From Costus lasius (Eukaryota; Streptophyta; Magnoliopsida; Zingiberales; Costaceae): a DNA stretch of 64,000 nucleotides. A model generated the notes under the pieces. It was not told where the DNA came from, searched no databases, and saw only the letters and a list, made by a program, of their open reading frames with translations. Of this stretch, positions 35,701 to 49,607 are shown in pieces. The translations under genes were made by a program, and so were the position numbers. Where the stretch lies: assembly GCA_027563935.2 (NCBI GenBank), contig CM050447.1, positions 11,686,501-11,750,500 of the forward strand, read 5' to 3'. The first letter of the stretch is position 1. Every line of letters starts with the position of its first letter.

Positions 35701-38700
35701 CTATTGTGTGCCTATTTAGCTACTTTTAAGCAAGGTTTTAGAACTTCGTCAATATCAATGTACCAATGGTATGACACTAGTATCGAGATATGCTATGCCA
35801 ATATCAGTTTCAACCATAGTTTACAATATCGGTTCGAACCAGTGTACCGATTAAGTCTTAGACCAGTCTTCATAGTGAAACTGACACTATGCTATAGTGA
35901 AACAGCCCGTACCGACACTATGCTATAGTGAAACCGGCCTAATCTTAGACTGGTACAAATCAAAAATTTCAGCCGGCTCTGACTAAAATTTCAAACCATT
36001 GATTTAAAAAGCATATACCGCATATAATGGGTAGTATGGACAAATTCCCAAAATTTTGCTTTTTAGTTGTGATCCACCCTGCATATAGCTCCTCTTCTCT
36101 AATCATTTATTCCCAACTCACTCAAATACGCTTTAAGCTCTCAAATTCTCTAACATTTATTAAACTCTTTATGGTAATAACACCATTTTTTATGGATCCC
36201 TAAATCATATGGTCTTCCTTAGATGCTCACAAATTGGATAAACAATATCATTGGCGATACATCCATAGTAATAATGTTTCCAAGGGTGGAGGCATTAAGC
36301 ATAACATTTTATTGGTGACTATCTTGACATTTTAAAATGCCTAAAGTCACACTTCTCTAGCCCCTACCTCAACAAGCAAGCAAAGAAACATTGCAAGTGG
36401 ATCTAGAGTACGAAGGGGTAACAAAAAGAATATGGTATCACTTTGATAGCTGGCATATGGATTGAATCAACCCAAATGAGCATTACCAACTTCTTCATCT
36501 ATTACACAACCATAAAGTCTTCTTCCATAAATTAATAGGCACTTCAGTATACAATCAAAATGTAATTTATAGCTAACAACTAATAAAAGAGGCGGTGCAT
36601 GCAATTAGTTCATGTCACATAACACAAATCATGATAGACAACAATTCAAACTTCTAGAAAGTGAGAAATCCTAAACAAGTTTCTCCATATATCATACACC
36701 CTTTGCCCAATATGGTATCAATCTAATTATGAAGGATTCTATCTATTAAGAGGCATTAAGTGCACTCTTAAACGTTCAGTCATGAGGAGATCTTAAGGTC
36801 ATTAACAACTAGATTTGCAGTACACTTCATCACGTTAAAGTCTCCCTAATAGACAAGGAGAGAGAGAAGGTCATTTTCCTCAAGATATATTAGAATGTTA
36901 TTCAAGAGATAATAATCATTACAAACCTCTCTATGTTGTCATACACAAGATAAACGTGGATAAAAAAACACAATGGTTAGATGGGAGACTCAAAAAGGGA
37001 AAATAAATTCATTTCACTAACAAGCTACAGGTTTAGGGTTTAGCGCAATGTTTGAAAAACTAATTTGTATCGAGCGGTATAGCCATTTTGTACCAATCAG
37101 AGCAGCTCCTATACAACAGAGAAGAAGAGGAGAGGAGTCCAAGGAGGAGGAGAAGAGTTGCATCCATGTACGTGACTGAGCACGAGGAGGGGAAGAAAGG
37201 AGGAGAAGAAAAGAGGAGTAACTAGTGTCGTCACTTCGGCCATGGGTAGCTGGTACCATCTTAGCATGAACCGATACCATGCCTTGAACCGGTTTTTTAA
37301 ACTTTGGTTTAGGATAATGTATTTTTGAGTCAATTTTGTAATTAACTAGTTTAATACTCATACTTGCAACATACCACCAAAATCAAGCATATAAATCTAT
37401 TTAAGCAATATCACCTACTGAAACCACTTTAAAATGTCATATTATTTTTATACGGAGAGAAATTCTAAAGATGTGATTTTAACCATAGGAAAGGTTCTAA
37501 AGACAAGGGCTTTGCTACAAATGTGATCATTAATTTAAGAAACAAATTTAATTGACAAGGATAAATTAAGTCTTTTCATTGAATTATGTTTAGGTGAATT
37601 CTAAAATTTTATAACTTGTAATTCTCTAATTTTTATTTATTGCAATCTTGAGGATGAGTGATAATTATATTTTCGAGTAAATGTCATGTACCTAATAAAA
37701 AAATACAATGTGCATACTGCATAGTGGCTCAGAGCATATCTTTGAGTAGCTAAGAGAATAACTAGTCCATGTTTGTGCAAATCTACACAACAGTCTGAAA
37801 CTATCACTCTTTTGTTAGATGGAGGAGAAGATGGCACATGCCCACTACAACAATCACTTATGATTGCACATTTTACAATAAGAAAATAGAAATGCGGAGC
37901 AAAATATTATTCAATGTGACTCATCCTTTGTCCATCACAACAGAGCCACAATGCTGCAATGACAAATCTACAATCAAATTGGACATTTTCCACTAATGGG
38001 GATAAAGGAAAATCCATCATGTCCATCTTGATATATTACCCAACTCATTGATGATATAAAAGCTAATGCAGGACCTTAGGCTCTAGTTCTGTATTGGCAG
38101 ATCCCATCTGGCCAGTTACTATGGCAAATCATAGTGATCATAGATGCAAAGTAGATAATACCAAATAACCAAAAGGAGTCTAATAAGGAAGAGATCAATC
38201 AAAAGTCTTGAACTACAATAAGATATATTCATGCTTACTAGGGTTGAGTCCGATTGTACTTCTTGGTAATGGTCAAGCTATGAAAATAGGTGAATGAAGG
38301 CATCTTATGCTGATTACTCATGACACAACCATGACTAGTCTAATGTCTATCAATATTCATTGTTGGTCCCAATGCTCATCACAGTCCCAGCTATTCTAGT
38401 GCAAGTAGAACTATAAAGCCACGGTACACATGTCAAACCAATATATATCACATGTCTGGGGATTTATACATAATTATATAAACATTGCAAACTAGGACCT
38501 CTACACAAGTTCAATCTTTCCATGCAAAGTTTTGATATGGATGTCACTTCTTTTAGATATAGCAAGGGATCCTACTAAGTACTAACAACTAGCTTACTAG
38601 GTAAACTCCTACTGACAAGGTAAATGCCATACTCCAACTAGCTTACTAGTCGGATTAGACTGGAATAAGAGTAAAAAACTGACTTAAATGTATTACTTGT

Positions 38701-39202
38701 CCAAGTAGAATAGACCTTATGGAATGAATTGAAGGGGAGGAACCAATCTTGGGGTTGGATTAAAAGCCTAGACAATGTCATATTGTACATATCGATATAG
38801 TAGGTAACAATATGAGAGATGATATGTATGAACCAATAAATAAAAAATGTACTGTCCACTCTAGGTGATTTGTACAGATTCGACAATGTACCAACACCAA
38901 TATATATATATACATATACATACACATACATATACATACACATACATATACATACATACACATGAACATACACATACATATACATACATACACATACACA
39001 TACATACACATATACATACATACACATACACATACATACACATACACATACACATACATACACATACACATACATACACATACACATACATACACATACA
39101 CATACATATACATACATATACATATATATATATACATATATACATATATACATATATATACATATATACATATATATACATATATACATATATGTATATA
39201 TG

Positions 39203-39235
<33 letters not shown>

Positions 39236-39252
39236 GTATATATGTATATATG

Positions 39253-39293
<41 letters not shown>

Positions 39294-42200
39294 TGTATAT
39301 CTAGTATATATATATAGGTACTGATTCGTATCATCCAGTACCAACGAACCGTAATGGACAGGTATCTTAAACTTTGGTATGAAGTATGAAAATTTAAACC
39401 ATGCATAGAAGAACAAAAGGTGAAAAATAAGAAAGTACAGCATTATAAATCAATGAATATTTCAAAACATCAATGGCCATTTATGCAGAAAATCATCTAA
39501 AAGAATACATTCATAAATCTCATCACCTTGAGGTTCCAAAAGTTTACATTCATACATTCATAAATTATGCATTCCTGGCACCCTCTAAAGACCAAGATAT
39601 AACCATTCAAAATAGCTAGTGCTTCATCTGTTTATCCTAGTAACTTTTCCTTCACAATCAGTGCTAGATGTCATTGGTTAACTGCATAATGCAAATGCTG
39701 TCATAGGTCTACCACTTAAAGGTGATCAAGAGAACTTCTGTTAATCTGCCGCTTCGTCTTTTCTGCTTCTCTGTGGCTCTGTGCACAGTATGGTCAAATG
39801 AATCAAGTATGCAAGTTTCTGTTAACTATTGAAAAAGAAATGGTGCTATCACTCTTTTTATCCAACACAATATTTTGTATAATTGTTTCGAAGTTGATCA
39901 TCGTGTACCAAGGTCTTCAATAAATGCAATTAGGTTGGAATGAGATTTAGTTGGACCAGTTGATTTAAAGATGATCCTGGTGGATGATGATGTGAATAAA
40001 AGGAGAATGGATGAAGGCACAAACTGAGGCGAAAGGTTTTGTAGATCAGAAAATAGGACTAATTGGTTAGAGCAGTTGAATTGAAGGTCAACCTAGTTGA
40101 TTTTTGGTGATGTGAAGAAGAGAAGAAAGAAGAGATATGTGGAGGATGCAAAGGTATGTTATGTTGTCTCTTCCACATACAATGTGCATCGTGCCTCATC
40201 TACTACAATGTAGTCACATGGATCAAGAGATTGAGGCCTATCTATTAGTTACATGGAGAGAAATAAATGATGCCATCAATCTAGTTATCTTACATAAACT
40301 TTGTTCAAATAATATAAATATGTAAAAATCTATAAAAACTATAAAATACAAGGTTAGCAAAGCCAAGCCATTTATTACCGGTCTGGACCAGACGAAAACT
40401 AGTGGTACCGGGAAGAAGAATAAGAAAGAAGAAGAAGAGGAAGAGAAAGAAAAAGAAGAAAAAGAGGAAGGAGGAGGGAATCAGTAAAAAAATCAGCCGG
40501 TTAAGACTGGTTTTCAAAACATTGATAAAATATTATAAAAACATTAATTAAAATCATCGCCATTATGGTGTTTATTAGCTAATTTTAGTATTAAAAAATA
40601 TTTTACCATATGATATTACATAACTAGTGTCAAAGAGTCCGTGTAAATTATATTTTTATAACCTATAAATTAAAATATTATGGTCTAACAATTATTTGTC
40701 TAATATCATTTAAATAATTTATAGTTTTTTGCTTTTTCCCCTTACTTATATGGTTTTCGTAATCATCCATTATTTGTCTAATATTCATTCAATCTAACTG
40801 GTATTCATTCATCCAATATTCATTCTGAGCAATGTTGGTTCTGTGATTCTGTGACTTATTGTTCCACAGGGAATCTAAAAACGATAAACATCATGGAAGA
40901 AACAGAAAAAAGAACAAACTTATAAAAGACTTAACGGTTTGATATACTAATACTTGCCTCTTTTCCTTTGCAGGTCCTTTCTTTGCTTTTCTTGCTGTTT
41001 GAACAGCTGTCTCTGACGTTGCAGCTTCTGGAGTTGCTCTTATAATTTCACATATGAGTTGCTGGCATTCGCTCTTTGCAGAAGACAAAAAACAGCCAAA
41101 AGTAGAAGTTACAATCATGAACTCATTTAGTAACTTCCATCCCATTAGATTGTAAGATGGATAATGTAGACAAATAAAAAAAATTAAAGGCAAATGCAAT
41201 ATCAAAATGTTACCTGTATTACTGTAAGGGAGAAACCCACACTAAATCCACCAGTTTGAGAAGACTCTCCATCAGCACCCCAAACCGTATCACCAGCCGG
41301 ACCAGCCTTTGGCGTGACAACGTTGGCACCTTGTTGAGATGACTTTGATTCCAAAAGATCTCCCACAATGATATGGTTCTCTGATCATTTTGCAGAGCCA
41401 AGTATTGTTATATTTGCCCTCCAAAATATAAGCAAACCCAACAAAACGGTAAGTGTACCTAGTATATGAATGACATAATCCAAAATCGAGTTAAGAAATT
41501 CACTGGCAGCAGATTGTGCTGTGCCCTTCGGTGTCATATCTGGTGATACAGGACTAACGACACATTGTGCTACTGAAAAAGATGAACTATTCTTACTTTT
41601 CTGTTTCAGAACTTGAAATCCTTCAAGCAGTCCTCTCGAATCATAAATATCAGAATTATCTGCCTTGGTCACCTGTTCGGAAGTTGACCTTGATGACTTC
41701 CGTGATGCATGTAGTTTAATCTTTGAAGCAATAATCTCATGGATTGTAGGACGCAGTCTTTGGCTTTCCAGTGAGTCAAGCAATTAAAAATATTTCAAAA
41801 TTAAACTAAGCATTTGATGTACAATACGACAATAACCAATCTCTAAATTACAAGAAACAAGGAAATGGCATAAACTATAATACGTTACTGCAAAGATATG
41901 ATCGTTATCTGCAGCAATAAGAGAGCAAAATCGTTCTTGAAAATGGGATACTTACAATCTTTTTTTTCCTTTTCATATACTTATATATCTAATTGCACTG
42001 GCCTATGTAAGTTCAACCTTGCACATAATGAGTTGACATAAATTTGGACACCTTCAGAAATTTCATTAGCTATCGTTTAAATTGTTCGAAAGATCTTTGT
42101 ATCTTTTATTGGCAAAAAAAAGGAATCGAAGCAGGTTTTTACAAAGTTTGCAAAGAATACATACTGGTTCGTGGGCGAAAATCGATAGAACTGGGTAGAA

Positions 42201-45200
42201 CAATGGAAGGAGGAAGAAGGATGGAACCGTCTTCGGCTGTATGCCTCTTCTTCTTTCTCTCCTTCTCTTGCTCGATTTTGTCCCGGTGCTCCACCCCTTG
42301 GTTCATCAGACCATTAGAAAAACCAGCTAGTTTGGACTAATAGAAAAATCGGCTAGTTCGGACCAATTTTTAAAACATTGTTTTTTTTTTTTCACAAAGA
42401 TAATATATGGTCTTGTTAATGTCATTCTATCAATTTTACTCAAAACTCACTTTTGGATTGATGATCAACTACATGGGATTCTTTTAGATGGATCAGAACT
42501 AATTTTTGTGCCCACTAAAGATAATTAAAAGACACAGAATTGCATAACCTTTCTAATTTTCACTCTAGGGAGGTGAGATGAATGAAAAAATCATTCTTAT
42601 TCATATAAGGAGTTAATAAGGCTCTTGTATAAACCAATACATAATAAAGAATAGACATGATTCTCAATGCCTAGCTTTTCACGAAGACTAGAGAACCTAT
42701 TTGTGTAAAAAGGATTCGGTGTAGATGTCATGTTGCTAATTCTCTAAAGAGCTGAAAGCAATATTTATCTTCTTAGAATTCGCAATATCTCTCACAAAAT
42801 GACTGTTTCCTTCAATATACTTAATTTGTTCATAAGACACCAAATTGCTAGCAATGAGAATAGCAACCTGATCACCACAATCCATAGCATAGGTTTTCAT
42901 CTCAAGTGAAGCTCAAAACTTTCATAGAGGATTATAACCACATCAACCCATTGCAACCTAACATTGCTGCTTGATTATAGCAAAAGACAAGACATTGGAC
43001 TATAGAGTAAGTGATGCTAAAGTCAAGTAGTAAATTCTTGAGCCACATCATCTTGCATGCAGTCTGTCATTGCCCTGGACTTTGCTTCATAACTTGATCT
43101 TGATACCATATTTTGCTTACTCTTCCATATTACCAAATTGTTACCATCATAGATACAAAACTTGAAGTTTGATCCCATACATAATTTGCATCAGCCTATG
43201 TCTCTATTCTTGTATATCTATTTTTCTTCTTCGACAAACCCTTCCAAAGCTCCTTTAATATACTATAGGATTCTCATCACAGCTTCCAAGTGCACTTTCC
43301 TTGGTTTTTGCATAAATTGGCTGACAATTCCAATGCCAAGCCTAGTGATGATAAGATAGATGAATTTTCCTACAAGGCGATGATAGCTAGTTGTATCTAC
43401 AAGATCAGAATCCATCTTGAGTATTTTTAGTTAAGTACTAGCTTACACCCCAGCATTCATGTCTCCACATTCAAGTTCAAAGCATATTTTCACTATGATA
43501 ATAATATGCCAATCTCAATCCCCAAAAATACTTAGGTCTACCAAGGTCCATGAGGGAAAACTTGGATTGCAAATATGCTTCCGTTTCAGCTATACTTGCC
43601 CACTTCTGGTTAAAAGGATGTCATCATCCAAGTACACTACAAGTATTACTATAAATCCATAATAGAATGATCACTCAACTAATATTATAATATGTGAAAT
43701 TTTATGAAACCATGCTCTTGGACTTTGTTTTAGTCCATAAATCGCCTTATAGAATTTACACACTAGCTCCCCTGAGCAACAAGGCCTAATGGTTGCTCCA
43801 TATAACTAGCGGTAAAGACAACAAGTGATGTACCTTACCATATGATCCTAGAAAGAATCTCATTGAGCGTGCCCACAATAGATAATTAGTTCCATCCAAC
43901 TAATAATCGTGCCCAGGGTGTTGGTTGGTTTGATCTCTAAGGAGGCCATATTTAGATCCATGACAAGTTATAGAACAGATCTGATGTTAACTGAAATTTC
44001 GATACAGCAGATTCATGTATCGATGTCGGTTCTTTCTTGTTGAAAGGATGCTCAACTGGACAAGGAACAAGATATCCTGCGGACAGCGATGAAATAGAAG
44101 CAGAGTGGCAGACTGATTTACTGCAAGAACAGTAGCAAGCGACAATGGATAGCGACAAAAGATCAGCACTGTCCTCTCCTTAACAGAGATATGTAAAGCA
44201 AAGAGGCCACGGCGTTTGTGAAGAGAACAAGGAACGGGAGAGGCAGGGACCTACTTGAGTGGTTGAAAGCGTCAAATGTGGGGCCTGACGTCCCATATTA
44301 GAAGCGAACCAATGATACCCTCGATAAGGCCTTGCGTGGTCCACGAGCCTGAAGCCCTGAACGAGAAGAAGAGGATTAGTTTCCTGTGGAAAGCGGTAGG
44401 CGGCCTTCAAGGGGAAAATATCCAGCGATTAGGTGATAGTCTGCCCCTGAGGAAAGCGGCAAGGCCAGGAATGTCGCTCTGACACCATGTTGGAACGTCA
44501 AAAAAATAGACGTTGCTTCAGTTCCACAATGTGCAACTACACAACCATATATGCAAGCGATAGCTAATCAGGTCGGATCTAGGTCCGACCCGGTAATATA
44601 TATCAACAACATGCATAAAAGTGAGAAGTTAGCTAATGAATACAAGGCTTTTTCAGTTTTTCCTTTGACACGTTCTTGTGTCTACCCGAACAATCAGTGA
44701 AGGAACAAGCAAAAAGCAACCAAGCAACTCAACAAGTATGATTGAAGGGACATCTTTGTGGAACTTCGTTCAGAAGGAAAAACAAAAAGGCAAGATATTC
44801 TTTATAAGAGAACTAAAACTCAAAAATGAATACCATAAGAAAGCACCGCCAGCTGCAACTTTGCCAAGCATACATAGGCACTCCACTAGTGTACGCAGAT
44901 ACTTCACATAAAGTGGATCATCAGATTTTCGCATGGATTCCTACAAGAAAATTTGAAAATTTTAACTCCAACTAACATAAAATTTCCATTAGTCCTGCAG
45001 ACTCAAAAATATGGGCTTACAAGAAATTCATCAGGCATTGCACTTAAAAGCCATGCTGGTCTTTGGTGGACTCTTGAGGATGGAAGGGTACCATCTGAAG
45101 CACCACCATCAGCTACATCAACGCTATCATCATCATCTTCAAAGGATGGACTAGAAAAAGAAGAAGATAATTTTTTTTATCATTTTCAGTTTGAAGGAAA

Positions 45201-47838
45201 ATATATTTACATAAGCATTTAGTCATAACAGAATTCTCGATATAGCATTTGATTAATGAAGCAAGGTGTGGAAATGAACTTGTTTTTGTGAAAGTGCATT
45301 GTTTAATTACTGGTGCATTGTATCTCTCCCGATATAGCGTTTGACTAACATTAAACACGATGGTAATTTAACAAAATGAAAATGTGCTTAGATATGGAGA
45401 AAGCAAGCACAGAGAGTTGCACAATTAATCACTCGTGTGCTTGCACAGACAGTTCATAGCAGACGTATGAAAAGAATTCAACTAGAATACTAAGCGCGGT
45501 TTAAACTTTAAGTACCATTCGGAGCCGGTATCAATCATGGATCAAATTAATACATATTGGTATATTAACTGGGTGTTTCAAATGTACTAACATATGGTGC
45601 ATCAGGCATTCTAGTCTAACCTAGAATTTAGTCTTGTATATATGGAATTCATATACCAATTCATGGTCAGACAAGTATGGGGCATTCCACCTAATATGGA
45701 CTAGACCTATGCTACTAAGTAGTCTACAATTAAACAACATACACATATGAGATGTAGAATGGTAGAACATCCTTCTGAGGATATTTGAACAGTATATTAA
45801 ACGGCATGGATGCTACAAAAAAATCAAAAACTTTGTCCTAGCTTCAATCTTTGGTAATTTTTCCTTAAAAATTCTGAACCACATGCTTGTCCCAGACTCA
45901 TGCTTGATTCAACGAAATCACAAGCGTAGTTACTAAAGTAGTGAAACTAAAATTTGAAATCTCAGCCTGGGCATGGTACCGGTACCATCCTCCAAGCGTA
46001 GTTACTAAAGTAGTGAAACTAAAATTTGAAATCTCAGCCTGGGCATGGTACCGGTACCATCCGTCGTGACACTATAGGTACCAGTACGGACTGCCCGCTG
46101 GCCCTGGACCGGTTTTTAAATCCAAACTATGAAACTATACAGTTTCCAAATTTGATCTCCACAGTATAATCACATAATTGGCTAAAACATTGCTTCTGTT
46201 TCCTCTTGTCCTTCAGTCCTTCTCAATTAGTCTATTTTAGGATCTCATAATTGTGTAAAGCACTCAAGTTGCTGCACCATCTCATAAGATATTATAGGGA
46301 AAACTAATATTAAGACAAGATTCAACGTTTATATCTTACCCATCATCAATGGAACCTGGTCTGCATGATCCATCCGCAGATAGTCCAGCGAAGTGACTAT
46401 TGACTTTTATTAATGTTGTTTTCTTGGACAAAGGCTGAGAATTATTTGCTGTATGCTCAAGAGCAGTAACTGCTAATATTTCATCCTCCTTCTCTGATAT
46501 GCTTAAGGTAGACAAGCTGTGTAAGAGCATCCAAATCACTGCGATATATTGAATTGCATTGCAGTTGGGACTAAACAGATTTATGAGTACAGATGCAAAA
46601 CTCAAGAAGTGCAAGAAAAATAAACCACCAAAAAGATGTTGGTGTAGTTGGGTATAACGCACTGATCTCTCCTAAAACAGAATAGTTCTTCATAGATGAC
46701 TGGCAAAAATCATTAAGACTCAAGACAATCAAAGCCAAACACGTTCTCTACCATCAGCATCTTAAATAAGAGATTTTAGAAGCAAATATTAGCCTAACAA
46801 AGAAGCAAAAGAAAACTACCTGTATTCACCCTTGTTATAAAGATGACTATGCAAATCTTCCAACACTTTATAGAAGACCACTCCCCGCAACTTCGATAGT
46901 TCTGTTCGAACATCTTGAAGTGCACCAACCTGCACAAAATTAAAAGTGATTTTCTAGCAAACTTATTTTCAATCCAAATAAAGGAAAGGTCTCTCATCAC
47001 CCAAAAGAATATACATAATTGATGCAAAGACAGAAAAAAAATGACTTCAACTTGGGGGTGGGGAGCTGGTTTACATGAAGCTTAAGCAATGTTATATGAG
47101 ATATGTATGGATATCAAAGAAAATTCTTGGGAATATACAGTGAAAAAATAGTAAAAAGAACCAAGAAGTCAATGGATATGAAACATATAATAGGAGGTAG
47201 GCAGGTAGCGTGCTAAATGACATTGGAAAGAACATGCAACTTGATATAGGTTTATTGCAAATGAAAAGTACAAGATACCTTTTATATAAAGGGAACCAGG
47301 AATTTTGGACAGAAAATGCATACAAATGTTGATAGTTTGTTGCTTGTGTCTGATCCTGATACCATAATAAACAAGGTTCTAACGTCTGCACACTTGTGCT
47401 CATAGCATACAAAATCCACAAGCAATCAGGACATCAGGGCACACTTATTACACTAAAATAATTCCAAAATGGTTTAATCTATAGCACCAATCATTTTTCT
47501 AGTTTGATTGACAAGCATTTATGCAATTGGATTAACAATAAATCTGCACTGTTAATAGGGATGGCAATGTGTAGGGTATCCAATTTTTTTGCTCTACCCA
47601 TACCCAAACTTGAATAACTACCCTACTCCTCCTACCCAATTTTTTTTTTCTAAAACCCCTACCCGAACCCAACCCTAATAAAATTTAAACTACCTTGTTA
47701 ACTACCCGAACCTTACAAATACTCAACTTTAAGTAATTAACCATATTAAATTATATATTATATACCTGATTACCCGAATAAAATCCGACATTGATGGTAA
47801 AAAATTAGGGTATTGGATTATAAATATAAATTATTTTT

Positions 47839-47878
<40 letters not shown>

Positions 47879-49540
47879 TACCCTACCCGAACCCAGGTAG
47901 TGTTCATACTACCCACACTCGAACCAAACCCGATTAATAGATACTCGATTAGCTACAATCGGGTCGGGTTTGAGTAGCTCGGGTACCCACTTTAAACAAA
48001 CTCCATCCCTAACTATTAATTCAGTGCAAATACAGTTGATGGGAGGCTGTGCGCCATGTGCAGTGGAATTTGAAATCATGCTTGTAAGTAGTAACTACCA
48101 TCAATAATGTTGTCATGTCTAAAGAGCAAGAGAAATTTGTATAGCCAATTACAAACTACTAATGATTACTCCAAATAGAAGATCCTAGCACACAACTGGG
48201 TTCAGTTAGATATGCATTGCCAAGTTGCATAAAACTAGAGGAAGGGAAAGGAACCGCAATATGCTTGATACCGAATTATGGTCCATTTTGAAAAATAAAC
48301 AAATACAATAAAAATGGAGTTTGTGGCTAACCACTTGAAGGCCTTCCCTCTCAAGCACCAGCATTGACTGGACCTGTAGCTGAACTGCAGCATAGAACTG
48401 TTTATCTGCAATTAGCTTCTCTATACGTGCAGGAACCTACAAAGATCGATAACAATTTTAAACTTCAGAACCATAATGAACTCTACCAAACTGCAAAAAA
48501 TATGTTTAACAAACTATGTCATAAAAATGTACATATTAACGAGTATGCAAAATCTATATTTTTCAAAAAAACTAATTTAGCAGTTGTTATTACTTTGATT
48601 GAACAAACAAGCCATTTCACCCAGCGAGCTTTTGATTTGCAGCATTGAAGGAAAACATACCAAAGCACAGGAATGATGGATTTATAAGCATTCTATAAAA
48701 TTTTAGTTATTCGTTCTGTTCTTCCATCATCAATAACGAGAAACGAGAACACGTTGATGATAATATACAGTGCACAAAATTTGATGGCTCAAATCATTTT
48801 CTTTCCAGACCTCCAAATTTTCAAATTGGAATGACTATTAGAAATGCAAGTCAGATATATACATCATTTAAGTCTAGTTGAATAAGCATGTTACTAGTTA
48901 CTATTTACTACTATATTCATTTAAATCATAAAACAAAATCACTGCCATACAAAGAAGCTTAAAAGTTTTGTGCGTATTTGTACAGACACTACCTAACGTT
49001 TTGTGCTTTGCAAAGTGCAATGCTCACCAAAGTAGAATAAATGCACAGGAAAATGTATACAGGAATACACTTCTATTGACAATTATATTCACAATCCATG
49101 AAAGGCATACTCTCTGTGCTACAAAATGAAACAAAACCATATTTAACTTGCAAAACTTGGATATAAATTCAATGCTTAAATTTCATGTCAAGTTGACCAA
49201 ACAATAAGATCTTGAGGGAATAGTATGCAAGATGTTGGAAGAAAAAAGAGGAGATATTTAGATGGGAAATCATAATGATTCTACATTTTAAATAGTTTTC
49301 ATCAAATTTATATAATTGATGCAACCTCTATCTAGGTCATTTATACAAAAATAATAATGTTTTAATTATTTTTATAGTATATGGCTATCAAATTTGACTC
49401 ATCTTAATACGTCTGTTTCTAACCAAGTTGTATTGGCTCATTGTCGCTCCGATATGTATTAGTCAATATCAAATGGTACCGATATACTGTTCTAATGGTA
49501 TCAACACAAAATACTAGAAGGTACTAGTCGGTACTATCTA

Positions 49541-49607
<67 letters not shown>

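Larger units (their letters stand above)
41764..44846. other. SEC8 intron of 3.1 kb with a MITE and antisense copia
   Basis: This intron holds a hAT-type MITE and a decayed copia element, both listed separately. It should also contain the short missing piece of SEC8 (about 10 nt encoding the AIIC-like residues), which I could not locate. Confidence 0.6.

Noticed and set aside
38638..39443. Long open frames of Y, I, H, T, V, C and M on both strands
   Set aside because: They are translations of a CATA/TACA/AT microsatellite; the repeat has no stop codons in several frames.
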